From assembly GCA_028690035.1 (NCBI GenBank), contig JAQVCA010000006.1, positions 153,726-217,725 of the forward strand: 64,000 bases of DNA. The letters are read 5' to 3'. Origin of the DNA: Comamonas sp. (GTDB lineage: Bacteria > Pseudomonadota > Gammaproteobacteria > Burkholderiales > Burkholderiaceae_C). Under the pieces are notes generated by a model. The model made no database searches. It saw only the letters and a program-made list of their open reading frames with translations, and was not told the origin of the DNA. A program made the translations under genes and the position numbers. How positions within the stretch are numbered: the first letter of the stretch is position 1; each line of letters starts with the position of its first letter. This document shows positions 28,138 to 36,947 of this stretch, in pieces.

Positions 28138-28935
28138 TTAGCCCTGGCGCCAGGCCGGGGTACGTTTCTGGGCAAAGGCCTGCGCGCCCTCCTGGGCGTC
28201 GGCATCCATCATGTTGGTGGCCATGGTCTGCCCCGCCAACTGGTAGGCGGCCTCCATGCCCATCTCGCGCTGGCGGTAGAGCATGGCTTTGCCCATGCGC
28301 ACGGCGGTGCTGGGCTTGTGCAAGATGGAAGTGAGCAGCTTTTCGACCTCCGCATCCAACGCTTCAGGAGGCACCACCCGGTTGAGCAGGCCCTGCTCGA
28401 GTGCGGTCTGGGCGTCGATGAAATCACCGGTCAGCAGCATTTCCATGGCCCGCTTCATGGGCATGTTGCGCACCAAGGGCACGCTGGGCGTAGAGCAAAA
28501 CAGGCCATAGTGGATGCCACTGGTGGCAAAGCTGGCCTCGGTACTGGCCACAGCCAGATCGCTTTGCGCCACCAGCTGGCACCCTGCTGCCGTGGCCATG
28601 CCATGCACCCGGGCAATCACGGGCACGGGCAGATTCTGAATGGACAGCATCACGCGCGAGCATTGGGCAAACAGCTGCTGGTACCAAGCCAGCTCAGGGC
28701 GCGCTGCCATTTCTTTGAGGTTGTGCCCAGCGCAAAAAGCCTTGCCGCTGCCAGCCAGCACCACGGCGCGCAACTGTGCATCTTGCGCCAAGCTGTCCAG
28801 CGCGCGCTGCAGGGCCGCCAGCATCTCTTGGCCCAGCGCATTGAAGCGCTGGGGGTCGTTCAAAGTCAAGGTGGCCACGCCGCGCGCATCGCGCTGCAGC
28901 AGTACCCACTCGGTAGGTTCAGTAGAAACCGTCAT
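28138..28935 (-). CDS. Enoyl-CoA hydratase/isomerase family protein (ECHDC3-like)
   Basis: 265 residues, crotonase fold: NDPQRFNALGQEM near the start, oxyanion-hole segments GKAFCAGHNLKE and VHGMATAAGCQLVAQSDL. The two glutamates that hydrate enoyl-CoA in rat crotonase are not at their places (AAGCQLV has Q; the second site reads SGIHYGLFCSTP). The GLFCSTP signature and the PVW-like C-terminus place it with the ECHDC3 subgroup, whose reaction is uncertain. Possible acyl-CoA lyase or non-catalytic binding protein. Convergent with cobT, 13 bases apart; 18 bases downstream of the deacetylase-like gene and likely co-transcribed with it. Confidence 0.87.
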   Translation of the reverse strand: MTVSTEPTEWVLLQRDARGVATLTLNDPQRFNALGQEMLAALQRALDSLAQDAQLRAVVLAGSGKAFCAGHNLKEMAARPELAWYQQLFAQCSRVMLSIQNLPVPVIARVHGMATAAGCQLVAQSDLAVASTEASFATSGIHYGLFCSTPSVPLVRNMPMKRAMEMLLTGDFIDAQTALEQGLLNRVVPPEALDAEVEKLLTSILHKPSTAVRMGKAMLYRQREMGMEAAYQLAGQTMATNMMDADAQEGAQAFAQKRTPAWRQG

Positions 28936-28953
28936 GGTGGTAGCACTCCAGGG

Positions 28954-29907
28954 TTAGACATCGGCCAGCACGCGCAGATGCGCTTCCACGCTGCGCGCCA
29001 GCGGACTCATCATGTAGCCACCCTCTAGGCAGGACACCATGCGTCCATTGCAAAAACGCCGCGCCACATCTTTGAGGCGCTCGGTGATCCAGGTGTAATC
29101 GTTTTCGGTCAGGCCCATCTGCCCCATATCGTCTTCGCGGTGGGCATCGAAACCGGCGCTGATGAACAGCATCTCGGGTTTGAACGCTTCCAGGCGTGGA
29201 ATCCACATCATCTCGACCAGTTCACGCACTTCCATGCCCTTGGTGTAGGCGGGCACGGGAATGTTGAGCATGTTGGGCGCAGGCTCTTTGTCGCCACTAA
29301 AGGGGTAAAACGGGTGCTGGAAGAAGCTCACCATCAGCACGCGCTCGTCACCGGCCAGGATGTCTTCGGTGCCATTGCCGTGGTGCACATCAAAGTCGAT
29401 CACCGCCACACGCTTGAGGCCTCGGCGCTGCAAGGCATGCAAAGCGGCGATGGCCACGTTATTGAAAAAGCAAAACCCCATGGCTTTTTCACGCATGGCG
29501 TGGTGGCCAGGTGGTCGAATGGCGCAGAACGCGTTTTCCAGCTGTCCCGCGATCACAGCATCGGTGGCCGCCAAGGCGGCGCCTGCCGAAAGTCGCGCTG
29601 CATCGAAAGTGTAGGCATTGATCGAAGTATCGGTGTCAATCTGGGCATACTCGGGGCCGCCAGCTTGGTGCTCTTCAATCAAGCGATCGGTCAAGCCGCG
29701 CATGGCGGCGATGTACATGCGATCGTGCGCCAGTTCAATATCGCTGTAACTGGCTTGGGGTGCTTCCAAACGCTCCAACGCATCAAACACGCCACTAATG
29801 AGTAAACGATCCTCTATCGCTGAAATACGCTCCGGGCACTCCGGATGCCCTGGGCCCATTTCGTGTTTGCGACAGAGATTGTGGGTGTAATAACCGGTCT
29901 TGCTCAT
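28954..29907 (-). CDS. Histone deacetylase family protein
   Basis: 317 residues from an ATG at 29907 that has GGAGG eight bases upstream. Zinc and catalytic motifs are complete: RPPGHHAM (the histidine pair), IDFDVHHGNGTED (metal ligands), SAGFDAHREDD (third ligand) and EGGY near the end. Bacterial members deacetylate small acetylamides such as acetylpolyamines, or lysine side chains; substrate not determined here. A putrescine-type permease is in the same window but 19 kb away. Divergent from moxR with 45 bases between starts. Confidence 0.9.
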   Translation of the reverse strand: MSKTGYYTHNLCRKHEMGPGHPECPERISAIEDRLLISGVFDALERLEAPQASYSDIELAHDRMYIAAMRGLTDRLIEEHQAGGPEYAQIDTDTSINAYTFDAARLSAGAALAATDAVIAGQLENAFCAIRPPGHHAMREKAMGFCFFNNVAIAALHALQRRGLKRVAVIDFDVHHGNGTEDILAGDERVLMVSFFQHPFYPFSGDKEPAPNMLNIPVPAYTKGMEVRELVEMMWIPRLEAFKPEMLFISAGFDAHREDDMGQMGLTENDYTWITERLKDVARRFCNGRMVSCLEGGYMMSPLARSVEAHLRVLADV

Positions 29908-29952
29908 ATTCAATGCCTCCAACTTTGTCCTTGTTTTTAGATAGGTTCGCGC

Positions 29953-30870
29953 ATGCATGCACACACCATTCCATCACTTCTACAGCAGCTTAACACGGTC
30001 GTTGTCGGCAAAAACCAGCAGGTACGCGACTGCGTGACGTGTTTGTTGGCGGGGGGACATTTGCTGCTGGAGGATGTGCCCGGCGTCGGCAAAACCACGC
30101 TGGCGCACGCGTTGGCACACAGTTTTGGGTTGCAGTTTTCGCGGGTGCAATTCACCGCCGATCTGATGCCCAGCGACCTGACGGGCGTGAGCATCTACGA
30201 ACAGGCCAGCCAGGGCTTTGTCTTTCATCCCGGCCCGGTGTTTGCGCAAATTTTGCTGGCCGACGAGATCAACCGCGCCAGCCCCAAAACGCAAAGTGCT
30301 TTGCTCGAAGCCATGGAAGAAAAGCAGGTCAGCGTGGAGGGGCAGACACGCCCCTTGCCCGAGCCGTTTTTTGTTATTGCCACACAAAACCCGCAGGAGC
30401 AACTGGGCACCTACCCCTTGCCCGAAAGCCAGCTCGATCGCTTTCTGATGCGCATCAGCCTGGGCTATCCCGGCCGGGAGGCAGAGCTGCAGCTGCTGCA
30501 GCACAACGGGCACCGCAACCTGGCCAACCAGTTGCAGCCCCAGCTGGATGCTGCGGGCCTGGCGCAGCTGCAGCAGGCGGTGCTGCAGGTGCACGCCGCC
30601 ATGCCGCTGCTGCACTATGTGCAGGACTTGCTCACGGCATCGCGCAATGGCCAATGGTTTGTGCAAGGGCTGTCGCCCCGCGCCGGCATTGCGCTGTTGC
30701 GTGCGGCCAAGGCCCACGCCTTTATCGAAGGGCGCGACTACGTGGCCCCAGACGACGTGCAGGCCGTGTTTGTGCAAACCATGGCCCACCGCCTGCACCC
30801 CGTGGCCCAAGCGGGCCGGGGCAGCCGTGAACAATGCCGGGCCCTGCTGGCGGCCACGCCCCTGCCATGA
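29953..30870 (+). CDS. MoxR-type AAA+ ATPase
   Basis: 305 residues. Walker A is PGVGKTTLAHA near residue 44, Walker B ILLADEINRASPKTQSALLEAMEE and sensor 1 IATQNPQEQLGTYPLPE; a helical lid domain follows. MoxR ATPases act as chaperones for neighbouring von Willebrand or DUF58 proteins. Here it overlaps the DUF58 gene by four bases and starts the moxR-DUF58-TgpA-mltB operon, the standard order in pseudomonads and Burkholderiales. Confidence 0.92.
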   Translation: MHAHTIPSLLQQLNTVVVGKNQQVRDCVTCLLAGGHLLLEDVPGVGKTTLAHALAHSFGLQFSRVQFTADLMPSDLTGVSIYEQASQGFVFHPGPVFAQILLADEINRASPKTQSALLEAMEEKQVSVEGQTRPLPEPFFVIATQNPQEQLGTYPLPESQLDRFLMRISLGYPGREAELQLLQHNGHRNLANQLQPQLDAAGLAQLQQAVLQVHAAMPLLHYVQDLLTASRNGQWFVQGLSPRAGIALLRAAKAHAFIEGRDYVAPDDVQAVFVQTMAHRLHPVAQAGRGSREQCRALLAATPLP

Positions 30871-32000
30871 GCCGCCACCCGCAGCCGGCAGCGCCAGCTG
30901 GCGTCGCGCAGCCCACAAAGCACCGAACCACGCCCCAAATAACGACCCGAACATGGCCGCTGCAACGCTGGCTGCAGCGGCGCTGGCTGGCCTGGATCGT
31001 GCGGCGCCATCCGGCGCGCAGCGAGCACGCATTCACCCAAAGCTCAACCTACGTGTTGCCCACGCGGGCAGGCTGGTTGCTGGGCCTGACGCTGGCCCTA
31101 CTGCTGTTGGCCTCCATCAACTTTCAGCTCAACCTGGGCTATTTGCTCACTTTCTGGTTGCTGGCTGCCGCCTTGGCCAGTGTCTGGCAGGGCTACCGCA
31201 ACCTGCGTGGCATTCGCGTGCGTGTGGGCGCGCTGGAGCCGGTTTTTGCCCAGCAGGTGGCCTCCTTGCCCATTGTGCTGGACGCTCCTGGGCAGCGCAC
31301 CCGCTTTGCGCTGGGCCTGGCGCTGCATCCATTGGCGCAGGTGCTGGGCCAGACTCGGCCCGCCGCTGCCGCTGCCTGGAGCCACACCGACCTTGCCCCG
31401 GGCGGCAGCCACACCGTCACCCTGACCCACACCGCACAGCGGCGCGGCTGGCAGCCGCTGCCCCGGTTGCAGCTGCAGTCGCATTACCCGCTGGGGGTGT
31501 TTAGGCTGTGGAGCTACTGGCAGCCCAGCGCACGTCTGCTGGTCTATCCGGCGCCAGAGTCGCCTTGCCCCCCCCTGCAGCAGCCCGACACGCAAGACAG
31601 CCACGCGCACAGTGCCCCGCCCCAGGCCCACAGTGGCCAGCAGGCCCAGGACAGCGTGCGCCCCTACCAGCGCGGCGACCGGCTGCGCGACATTGCCTGG
31701 AAAAAATCGGCCCCGGCGCTGGCCACGGGCAGCGGGCATCTGGTGGTGCGCAGTGGTCAGGCGGCCCCGCCCCAGCAGCTGTGGCTGGAGGCGCGCGCCA
31801 CGGGCCTGACCGAAACCGAAGCGCAAATCGCACGCCTGACGGCCTGGGTGCTGCACGCCCATGAGCAGGGCCACCGCTGGGGCCTGCGCCTGCCCAGTGG
31901 GCACACGCTGCAGCCCGCCAGTGGCGCAGCCCATCTGCACAACTGCCTGCGTGCCTTGGCGCTGGATGGGCAGTCTGCATCGCATAAAAAATATGAATAA
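30867..32000 (+). CDS. DUF58 domain protein
   Basis: 377 residues from the ATGA overlap with moxR. A proline- and glutamine-rich basic N-terminus (to about 60) precedes two membrane spans (GWLLGLTLALLLLASINF and LGYLLTFWLLAAALASVWQ), then a beta-rich region and the DUF58 core, RPYQRGDRLRDIAWKKSA. Works with MoxR and the transglutaminase in an envelope-linked complex of unknown detail. The gene ends in an AT-rich stretch where the next repeat copy begins. Confidence 0.88.
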   Translation: MSRHPQPAAPAGVAQPTKHRTTPQITTRTWPLQRWLQRRWLAWIVRRHPARSEHAFTQSSTYVLPTRAGWLLGLTLALLLLASINFQLNLGYLLTFWLLAAALASVWQGYRNLRGIRVRVGALEPVFAQQVASLPIVLDAPGQRTRFALGLALHPLAQVLGQTRPAAAAAWSHTDLAPGGSHTVTLTHTAQRRGWQPLPRLQLQSHYPLGVFRLWSYWQPSARLLVYPAPESPCPPLQQPDTQDSHAHSAPPQAHSGQQAQDSVRPYQRGDRLRDIAWKKSAPALATGSGHLVVRSGQAAPPQQLWLEARATGLTETEAQIARLTAWVLHAHEQGHRWGLRLPSGHTLQPASGAAHLHNCLRALALDGQSASHKKYE

Positions 32001-32007
32001 TTTTAAT

Positions 32008-32054
32008 AAAAATGCCACTTCAACCTTGCTGGTAAAGCGCCAGCAGCTATAAAA
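32008..32054 (-). repeat. Dispersed repeat copy ending at the transglutaminase start codon
   Basis: Minus-strand reading: TTTTTATAGCTGCTGGCGC, then AGCAAGGTTGAAGTGGCATTTT. On the plus strand the end AGCAGCTATAAAA runs directly into the ATG at 32055. The 54-bp gap between the DUF58 and transglutaminase genes is almost entirely this copy. Confidence 0.8.
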
Positions 32055-34085
32055 ATGAATGCTTTTAAACTGTCTCAACTGCCGCGCGAAGCACGCGATA
32101 CCCTGCTGATCCTGGCTGCGGTGGCGCTGGTGCTGCTGCCCCAGCTGGCGCATTTGCCGCTGTGGGCGGGAGCTTTGGGTGTGGGCATGTTGCTGTGGCG
32201 CGCACGCCTGGCATGGCAGCAGCAAGCGCTGCCCGGACGCTGGCTGCTGCTGGGGGTGTTGGCGCTGGTGGTGGGAAGCATCTGGCTGCAATTTCGCACC
32301 ATTGTGGGCCCCGATGCGGGGGTGGCCCTGCTGGCCTTGCTGCTCACCATGAAAACCCTGGAAATGCGCGCACGCCGCGATGCCATGGTGATTTTCTTTC
32401 TGGGCTTTTTCAGCCTGGTCACTGTGTTTTTGCACTCGCAAAGCCTGCTCACGGCCCTTGCCGCATTACTGGCCCTATGGGGTCTGCTGGCAGCACTGGT
32501 CAATGCTCATCGCCCCGCCGGACGCCCCACGGTGCGTCAGCTGCTGGCGCAGTCGGGGCAATTGCTGCTGTGGGCCATGCCGCTGATGCTGGTGCTGTTT
32601 GTGTTTTTTCCGCGCCTGCCTCCGCTGTGGGGCTTGCCCAGCAACCAGCTGCAAGGCACCACGGGCCTGTCAGAAGACATGCAAGTGGGCCAAGTGGCCA
32701 GTCTGGCCCAAGATGGCAGTGTCGCCCTGCGCGTGCGCTTCGAGGATGAACAGGCCCCGCCGCGCCACCTGCTCTACTTTCGTGGCCCGGTGCTGTCGGA
32801 GTTTGATGGCCGCCACTGGCGTGCCAGCAGCCCGCACTGGCCCCCGAATGGCACGGTGCAGGCGGAGACTGCTGCTGTGCCAGAAGGCACCCCCTCGGCC
32901 CCGATCGCGTACGAGGTGACGCTGGAGCCACACCGCCAGCGCTGGCTGCTGACGCTGGATGCCACCACCGCCACCCCCAGCACCGCACAGCGGCGCCTGC
33001 TACCCACCGCGCAGCTGCAATGGTTCAGCGCCCAACCCATCACCGAGGTGCTGCGCTACCAGGCCCAGGCACAGCTGCATTACCGCTACGGGCAAGCGCT
33101 GCCCAGGCACACCCTGCATGCCCTGCGCAGCCTGCCCCCTGGCGTGGATCCGCGCACCCGCGCCTGGGCGCAGGAGCTGCGGGCCACGCACGGCGCAGAC
33201 GATGGCGCCATCGTCCAAGCCGTGCTGCAACAGCTGCGCACCGGGGGGTACACCTACACGCTGCAGCCCGGCCCCTACCCTGCCAACACGGCAGATACTT
33301 TCTGGTTTGACCGCAAGCAGGGTTTTTGTGAGCACATTGCTTCAGCCTTTGCCGTGCTGATGCGCGCAGCCGATATCCCGGCGCGCATCGTCACCGGCTA
33401 CCAGGGTGGCGAGCGCAACCCTGTCGATGGCCTCTGGACGGTGCGCCAAAGCGATGCCCATGCCTGGACGGAGGTGTGGCTGCCCAATCAGGGCTGGGTG
33501 CGCATCGACCCCACCGCCTCGGTCGCACCGGCACGTACCGATTTTCTGCAGCGCCTGCAACCGCCCCCCAGCCTGCTGGGTGGCACCATGGGGCGCATGG
33601 TGGGCAACAGCACCTTGCTGCGCCTGCAAGCCAATTGGGAGGCACTGAACCACCGCTGGAACAGCTGGGTGCTCAACTACAACAGCGACGCGCAAGGCGA
33701 GCTTTTTGGCAGCCTGGGGCTGGAGCGCCTCAAGCTGAGCCATTGGGGCGTAGGGTTGGGCGGGGCACTGCTGATGGGGCTGCTGGGCACCGCCTTATGG
33801 CGCCTGCACCAGCGGCGCCAGCACGATCCGTGGCTGCGCCTGCTGCAGCAGGCGCGCCAGCGCATGGTGGCCCTGGGCATCATTGATGTGCAGCACGACG
33901 CGCATGCAGGGCCACGCCAGCTGGCACAGCGCCTGCGCGCCCTGCCCGGCAGCGATAGCCAGGCTGCCCAAGCGTGGCTGCTGGCCATGGAACAATGGCG
34001 GTATGCGCCAGACAGCCCCCAACGCCCCAGCCTGCACGCTCTGCGCCGCAGCTTCAGGGCCCTGCGCTGGCCACGCCCTGATTGA
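32055..34085 (+). CDS. tgpA: TgpA-like membrane transglutaminase (DUF3488/transglutaminase)
   Basis: 676 residues. Six membrane spans in the first 190 residues (DUF3488), a periplasmic transglutaminase-like domain whose catalytic cysteine is in FCEHIASAFAVLMRAADIPAR, histidine in DAHAWTEVWL and aspartate in RIDPTASV, then one more span near 560 and a C-terminal DUF4129-like part. Homologous to TgpA of Pseudomonas aeruginosa, which is needed for viability there. The ribosome-binding region is part of a dispersed repeat and lacks a good Shine-Dalgarno. Confidence 0.9.
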   Translation: MNAFKLSQLPREARDTLLILAAVALVLLPQLAHLPLWAGALGVGMLLWRARLAWQQQALPGRWLLLGVLALVVGSIWLQFRTIVGPDAGVALLALLLTMKTLEMRARRDAMVIFFLGFFSLVTVFLHSQSLLTALAALLALWGLLAALVNAHRPAGRPTVRQLLAQSGQLLLWAMPLMLVLFVFFPRLPPLWGLPSNQLQGTTGLSEDMQVGQVASLAQDGSVALRVRFEDEQAPPRHLLYFRGPVLSEFDGRHWRASSPHWPPNGTVQAETAAVPEGTPSAPIAYEVTLEPHRQRWLLTLDATTATPSTAQRRLLPTAQLQWFSAQPITEVLRYQAQAQLHYRYGQALPRHTLHALRSLPPGVDPRTRAWAQELRATHGADDGAIVQAVLQQLRTGGYTYTLQPGPYPANTADTFWFDRKQGFCEHIASAFAVLMRAADIPARIVTGYQGGERNPVDGLWTVRQSDAHAWTEVWLPNQGWVRIDPTASVAPARTDFLQRLQPPPSLLGGTMGRMVGNSTLLRLQANWEALNHRWNSWVLNYNSDAQGELFGSLGLERLKLSHWGVGLGGALLMGLLGTALWRLHQRRQHDPWLRLLQQARQRMVALGIIDVQHDAHAGPRQLAQRLRALPGSDSQAAQAWLLAMEQWRYAPDSPQRPSLHALRRSFRALRWPRPD

Positions 34086-34091
34086 TTTTGC

Positions 34092-35288
34092 ATGCCCTTT
34101 TCTATTTACCTTCCCCGCGTTCCACGCTTGCCCCGAGTCGCCCACGCGCCCCACACCTTGCGTCTTTCGGCCTCTTTCCTGGTGGTGGCCTTGGGCTGCT
34201 GCCTGGGCTGGAGCCTGCCTGCCGCAGCGCAGTCTGGTGCATCCGGCAAAAAATCGCCCCCACCCCGCCTGACCCAGCCCTATGGCCAACGCCCCGATGC
34301 GCAGGCCTGGGCCCAAGACGTGGCCCAACGCCAAGGTATCGACCCTGCTTGGCTACAACAGCAGCTGGCACAGGCGCACTTTTTGCCCCAAGTGCCGCGC
34401 TTGATGACCCCGGCACGCCCAGGTGCCAGCACCGCACCCGATTGGGGCAGCTACCGCAAGCGCATGGTGGAGCCGACCCGCATTCGGGCCGGGGTGCGCT
34501 TCTGGAACCAGCACGCGGCCACCCTGGCGCGTGCGCAAGCCACCTATGGTGTACCTGCCAGCATCATCGTGGGCATCCTGGGGGTGGAAACGCTGTATGG
34601 CCGCCACATGGGCAATTTGCGTGTACTCGATAGCCTGAGCACGCTGGCCTTTGACTTTCCCAGTGCCCACCCACGCGCGGCCCAGCGCCAGGCCTACTTT
34701 CAGGGCGAGCTGGAGCAGTTCCTGAGCAGCGCCTGGCGCAGCGGCAACGATCCGACCCATCCCCTGGGCAGCTACGCCGGGGCGATGGGCCTGGGGCAGT
34801 TCATGCCCAGCAGCCTGGAAAAGTGGGCGGTGGATTTTGATGGCGATGGCCAGATCAACCTGTTTGACAGCGTGGCCGACGCCATTGGCTCGGTGGCGCA
34901 CTACTTTCAAGGCCACGGCTGGCAAAGCGGTCAGCCTGTGTGGTACCCGGCGCTGTTTACTGGCAGCCAGCCGGGCTTGGATTTGTCCACGCTGCTGGCA
35001 CCGGACATCCGCCCCAGCTTCACCGCCGCTGAGATGGTGGGGCACGGCGTTATCCCCCAGGGGGGGGTGCAGCACCCGGGCTTGCTGGCCTTGGTGGAAC
35101 TTAAAAACGGTAGCAATCCACCCAGCTATATCGTGGGTACACAGAACTTTTATGCCATCACGCGCTACAACTGGTCGAGTTACTATGCTTTGGCGGTGTA
35201 CGACTTGGGGCAGGAGGTGGCTGCAGCACGCGCTGGCGTGGTAGCCGATCTGGTGCAGCCAGTGACCGCGCCTGAAACTGCCCCTTAG
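34092..35288 (+). CDS. mltB: Lytic murein transglycosylase B
   Basis: 398 residues, starting six bases after tgpA and so in the same operon. An N-terminal signal region (LSASFLVVALGCCLGWSLPAAAQ) suggests export; no lipobox cysteine is evident at the cut site, so it may be soluble or anchored by an uncleaved signal. The catalytic glutamate is in GVETLYGRHMGNLRVLDSL and the substrate groove motif in GAMGLGQFMPSSLEKWAVD. Cleaves the glycan strand of peptidoglycan with formation of 1,6-anhydromuramic acid. Convergent with murB, only nine bases apart. Confidence 0.93.
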   Translation: MPFSIYLPRVPRLPRVAHAPHTLRLSASFLVVALGCCLGWSLPAAAQSGASGKKSPPPRLTQPYGQRPDAQAWAQDVAQRQGIDPAWLQQQLAQAHFLPQVPRLMTPARPGASTAPDWGSYRKRMVEPTRIRAGVRFWNQHAATLARAQATYGVPASIIVGILGVETLYGRHMGNLRVLDSLSTLAFDFPSAHPRAAQRQAYFQGELEQFLSSAWRSGNDPTHPLGSYAGAMGLGQFMPSSLEKWAVDFDGDGQINLFDSVADAIGSVAHYFQGHGWQSGQPVWYPALFTGSQPGLDLSTLLAPDIRPSFTAAEMVGHGVIPQGGVQHPGLLALVELKNGSNPPSYIVGTQNFYAITRYNWSSYYALAVYDLGQEVAAARAGVVADLVQPVTAPETAP

Positions 35289-35297
35289 CCAATACGC

Positions 35298-36368
35298 CTA
35301 CACCACCACCGGTTCAGGCTCTAGGCGAATGCCAAAGCGTTCGTACACGCTGGTCTGAATGGCACGGGCCAGCGTCATGACCTCACCTCCGGTCACGCTG
35401 TTGGCGCGCGTGCCACGGTTGACCAGCACCAGCGCCTGCTGCTCATAGACCCCGGCGCGGCCCAGGGTCTTGCCCTTCCAGCCGCAGGCATCGATCAGCC
35501 AGCCGGCAGCCAGTTTGATACTGCCATCGGGCATGGGGTAATGCACGATTTTTGGCTCGCGCGCGATGATGTCGCGGCATTGCTCCTCGGTGACCGTGGG
35601 GTTCTTGAAAAAGCTGCCCGCATTGCCCACCAATGCAGGATCGGGCAGCTTGGCGCGTCGAATGGCACACACCCAGTCAAAAATCTGCTGCGCGCTGGGC
35701 GCAGCCAGACCGCTGGCTTCAACGCGGCGCTGCAGCTCCAGGTAACCCAGCTCGGGCTGCCACTGCTTGGGCAATGCCAGGCGCACCTGCGTGATGACGG
35801 CACGCCCGGCCAGCCCCAAATCGCCAGCATGCGCCGCACGGTGCTTGAACACCGAATCGCGGTAGCCAAAGGCGCATTGGTCGGCCTGCAGCGTGAAGGC
35901 CCGTCCGGTGTGCAAATCCACTGCATCTAGGCTGTGGAAGCGGTCTTGCAACTCCACGCCATAAGCACCGATGTTCTGTACCGGAGCAGCGCCCACCGTG
36001 CCAGGGATCAGCGCCATGTTTTCCAGCCCACCCCAGCCCTGCTGCAACGTCCACACCACCAGATCGTGCCAACGCACACCGGCGCCAGCCTGCACGATAC
36101 GGTGCTGGGCAGTTTCATGCACCAATGCCATACCGGGGATTTCCATCTTCAGCACCACGGCATGCACCACATCACCACTGAGCACCAAGTTGCTGCCCCC
36201 GCCCAGCACCAGCACCGGACGCGCCTGCGCGTGCGGGCCGCTGTAACAGGGGCTGGTGGCAAAATCGCACACCTGCTGAGCACTGCGCACGCGCACCAGC
36301 AAATCGGCACGTGCAGCAATGCCAAAGGTGTTCAAGTCCTGTAAAGGGATGTTTTTCTCGACTAACAT
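35298..36368 (-). CDS. murB: UDP-N-acetylenolpyruvoylglucosamine reductase
   Basis: Second step of UDP-MurNAc synthesis, NADPH- and FAD-dependent. 356 residues. FAD-binding [12 protein letters not shown] near residue 55, [24 protein letters not shown] near 115 and the catalytic serine region [11 protein letters not shown] near 238 are intact. The enzyme is of the longer type I form that includes the GYRDSVFK segment, as in E. coli. Divergent from yajQ with 75 bases between starts. Confidence 0.95.
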   Translation of the reverse strand: MLVEKNIPLQDLNTFGIAARADLLVRVRSAQQVCDFATSPCYSGPHAQARPVLVLGGGSNLVLSGDVVHAVVLKMEIPGMALVHETAQHRIVQAGAGVRWHDLVVWTLQQGWGGLENMALIPGTVGAAPVQNIGAYGVELQDRFHSLDAVDLHTGRAFTLQADQCAFGYRDSVFKHRAAHAGDLGLAGRAVITQVRLALPKQWQPELGYLELQRRVEASGLAAPSAQQIFDWVCAIRRAKLPDPALVGNAGSFFKNPTVTEEQCRDIIAREPKIVHYPMPDGSIKLAAGWLIDACGWKGKTLGRAGVYEQQALVLVNRGTRANSVTGGEVMTLARAIQTSVYERFGIRLEPEPVVV

Positions 36369-36443
36369 CCGCAGGATTGTCGCACCGCACTACAGGCTTT
36401 GGTCTTGGTTGTGGTGCTTGTTTGTCTTGGGAGAGTGATTGCT

Positions 36444-36929
36444 ATGCCTTCGTTTGATACCGTGCTTGAAGCCGATTTTGTAGAAGTAAAAAACGCCGTG
36501 GACAACTCGGCCAAGGAGATCGGCACACGCTTTGACTTCAAAGGCACCTCGGCGGCGGTGGAGCTCAAGGACAAGGAAATCACCCTGTTCGGCGATGCAG
36601 AATTCCAGCTGCAGCAGGTCGAAGACATCCTGCGCAACAAGCTCACCAAGCGCAACGTCGATGTGCGCTTCATGGATGTGCAGCCTGCACAAAAAATCGG
36701 CGGTGACAAAGTCAAGCAAGTGGTGAAAATCAAGAATGGCATTGAATCTGAGCTGGCCAAAAAGATTCAAAAACTCATCAAAGACAGCAAGATGAAGGTG
36801 CAAGCAGCCATCCAAGGTGATGCCGTGCGCATCACCGGCGCCAAGCGCGACGATCTGCAGGCGGCCATGGCATTGATCCGTACCGAGCTGGCCGACCATC
36901 CCCTGTCGTTCAACAACTTCCGTGATTGA
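36444..36929 (+). CDS. yajQ: YajQ family nucleotide-binding protein
   Basis: 161 residues from an ATG at 36444 that follows GGGAGAG; an earlier start at 36399 would add a hydrophobic leader not seen in the family. Two RNP-like folds with [16 protein letters not shown] and [20 protein letters not shown]. Homologues bind RNA or nucleotides, and a Xanthomonas member binds c-di-GMP. The window contains two c-di-GMP enzymes and the next gene is a degenerate HD-GYP protein, which fits a c-di-GMP role but does not prove it. Confidence 0.93.
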   Translation: MPSFDTVLEADFVEVKNAVDNSAKEIGTRFDFKGTSAAVELKDKEITLFGDAEFQLQQVEDILRNKLTKRNVDVRFMDVQPAQKIGGDKVKQVVKIKNGIESELAKKIQKLIKDSKMKVQAAIQGDAVRITGAKRDDLQAAMALIRTELADHPLSFNNFRD

Positions 36930-36947
36930 GTCTAAGCTTGGGCTGTC

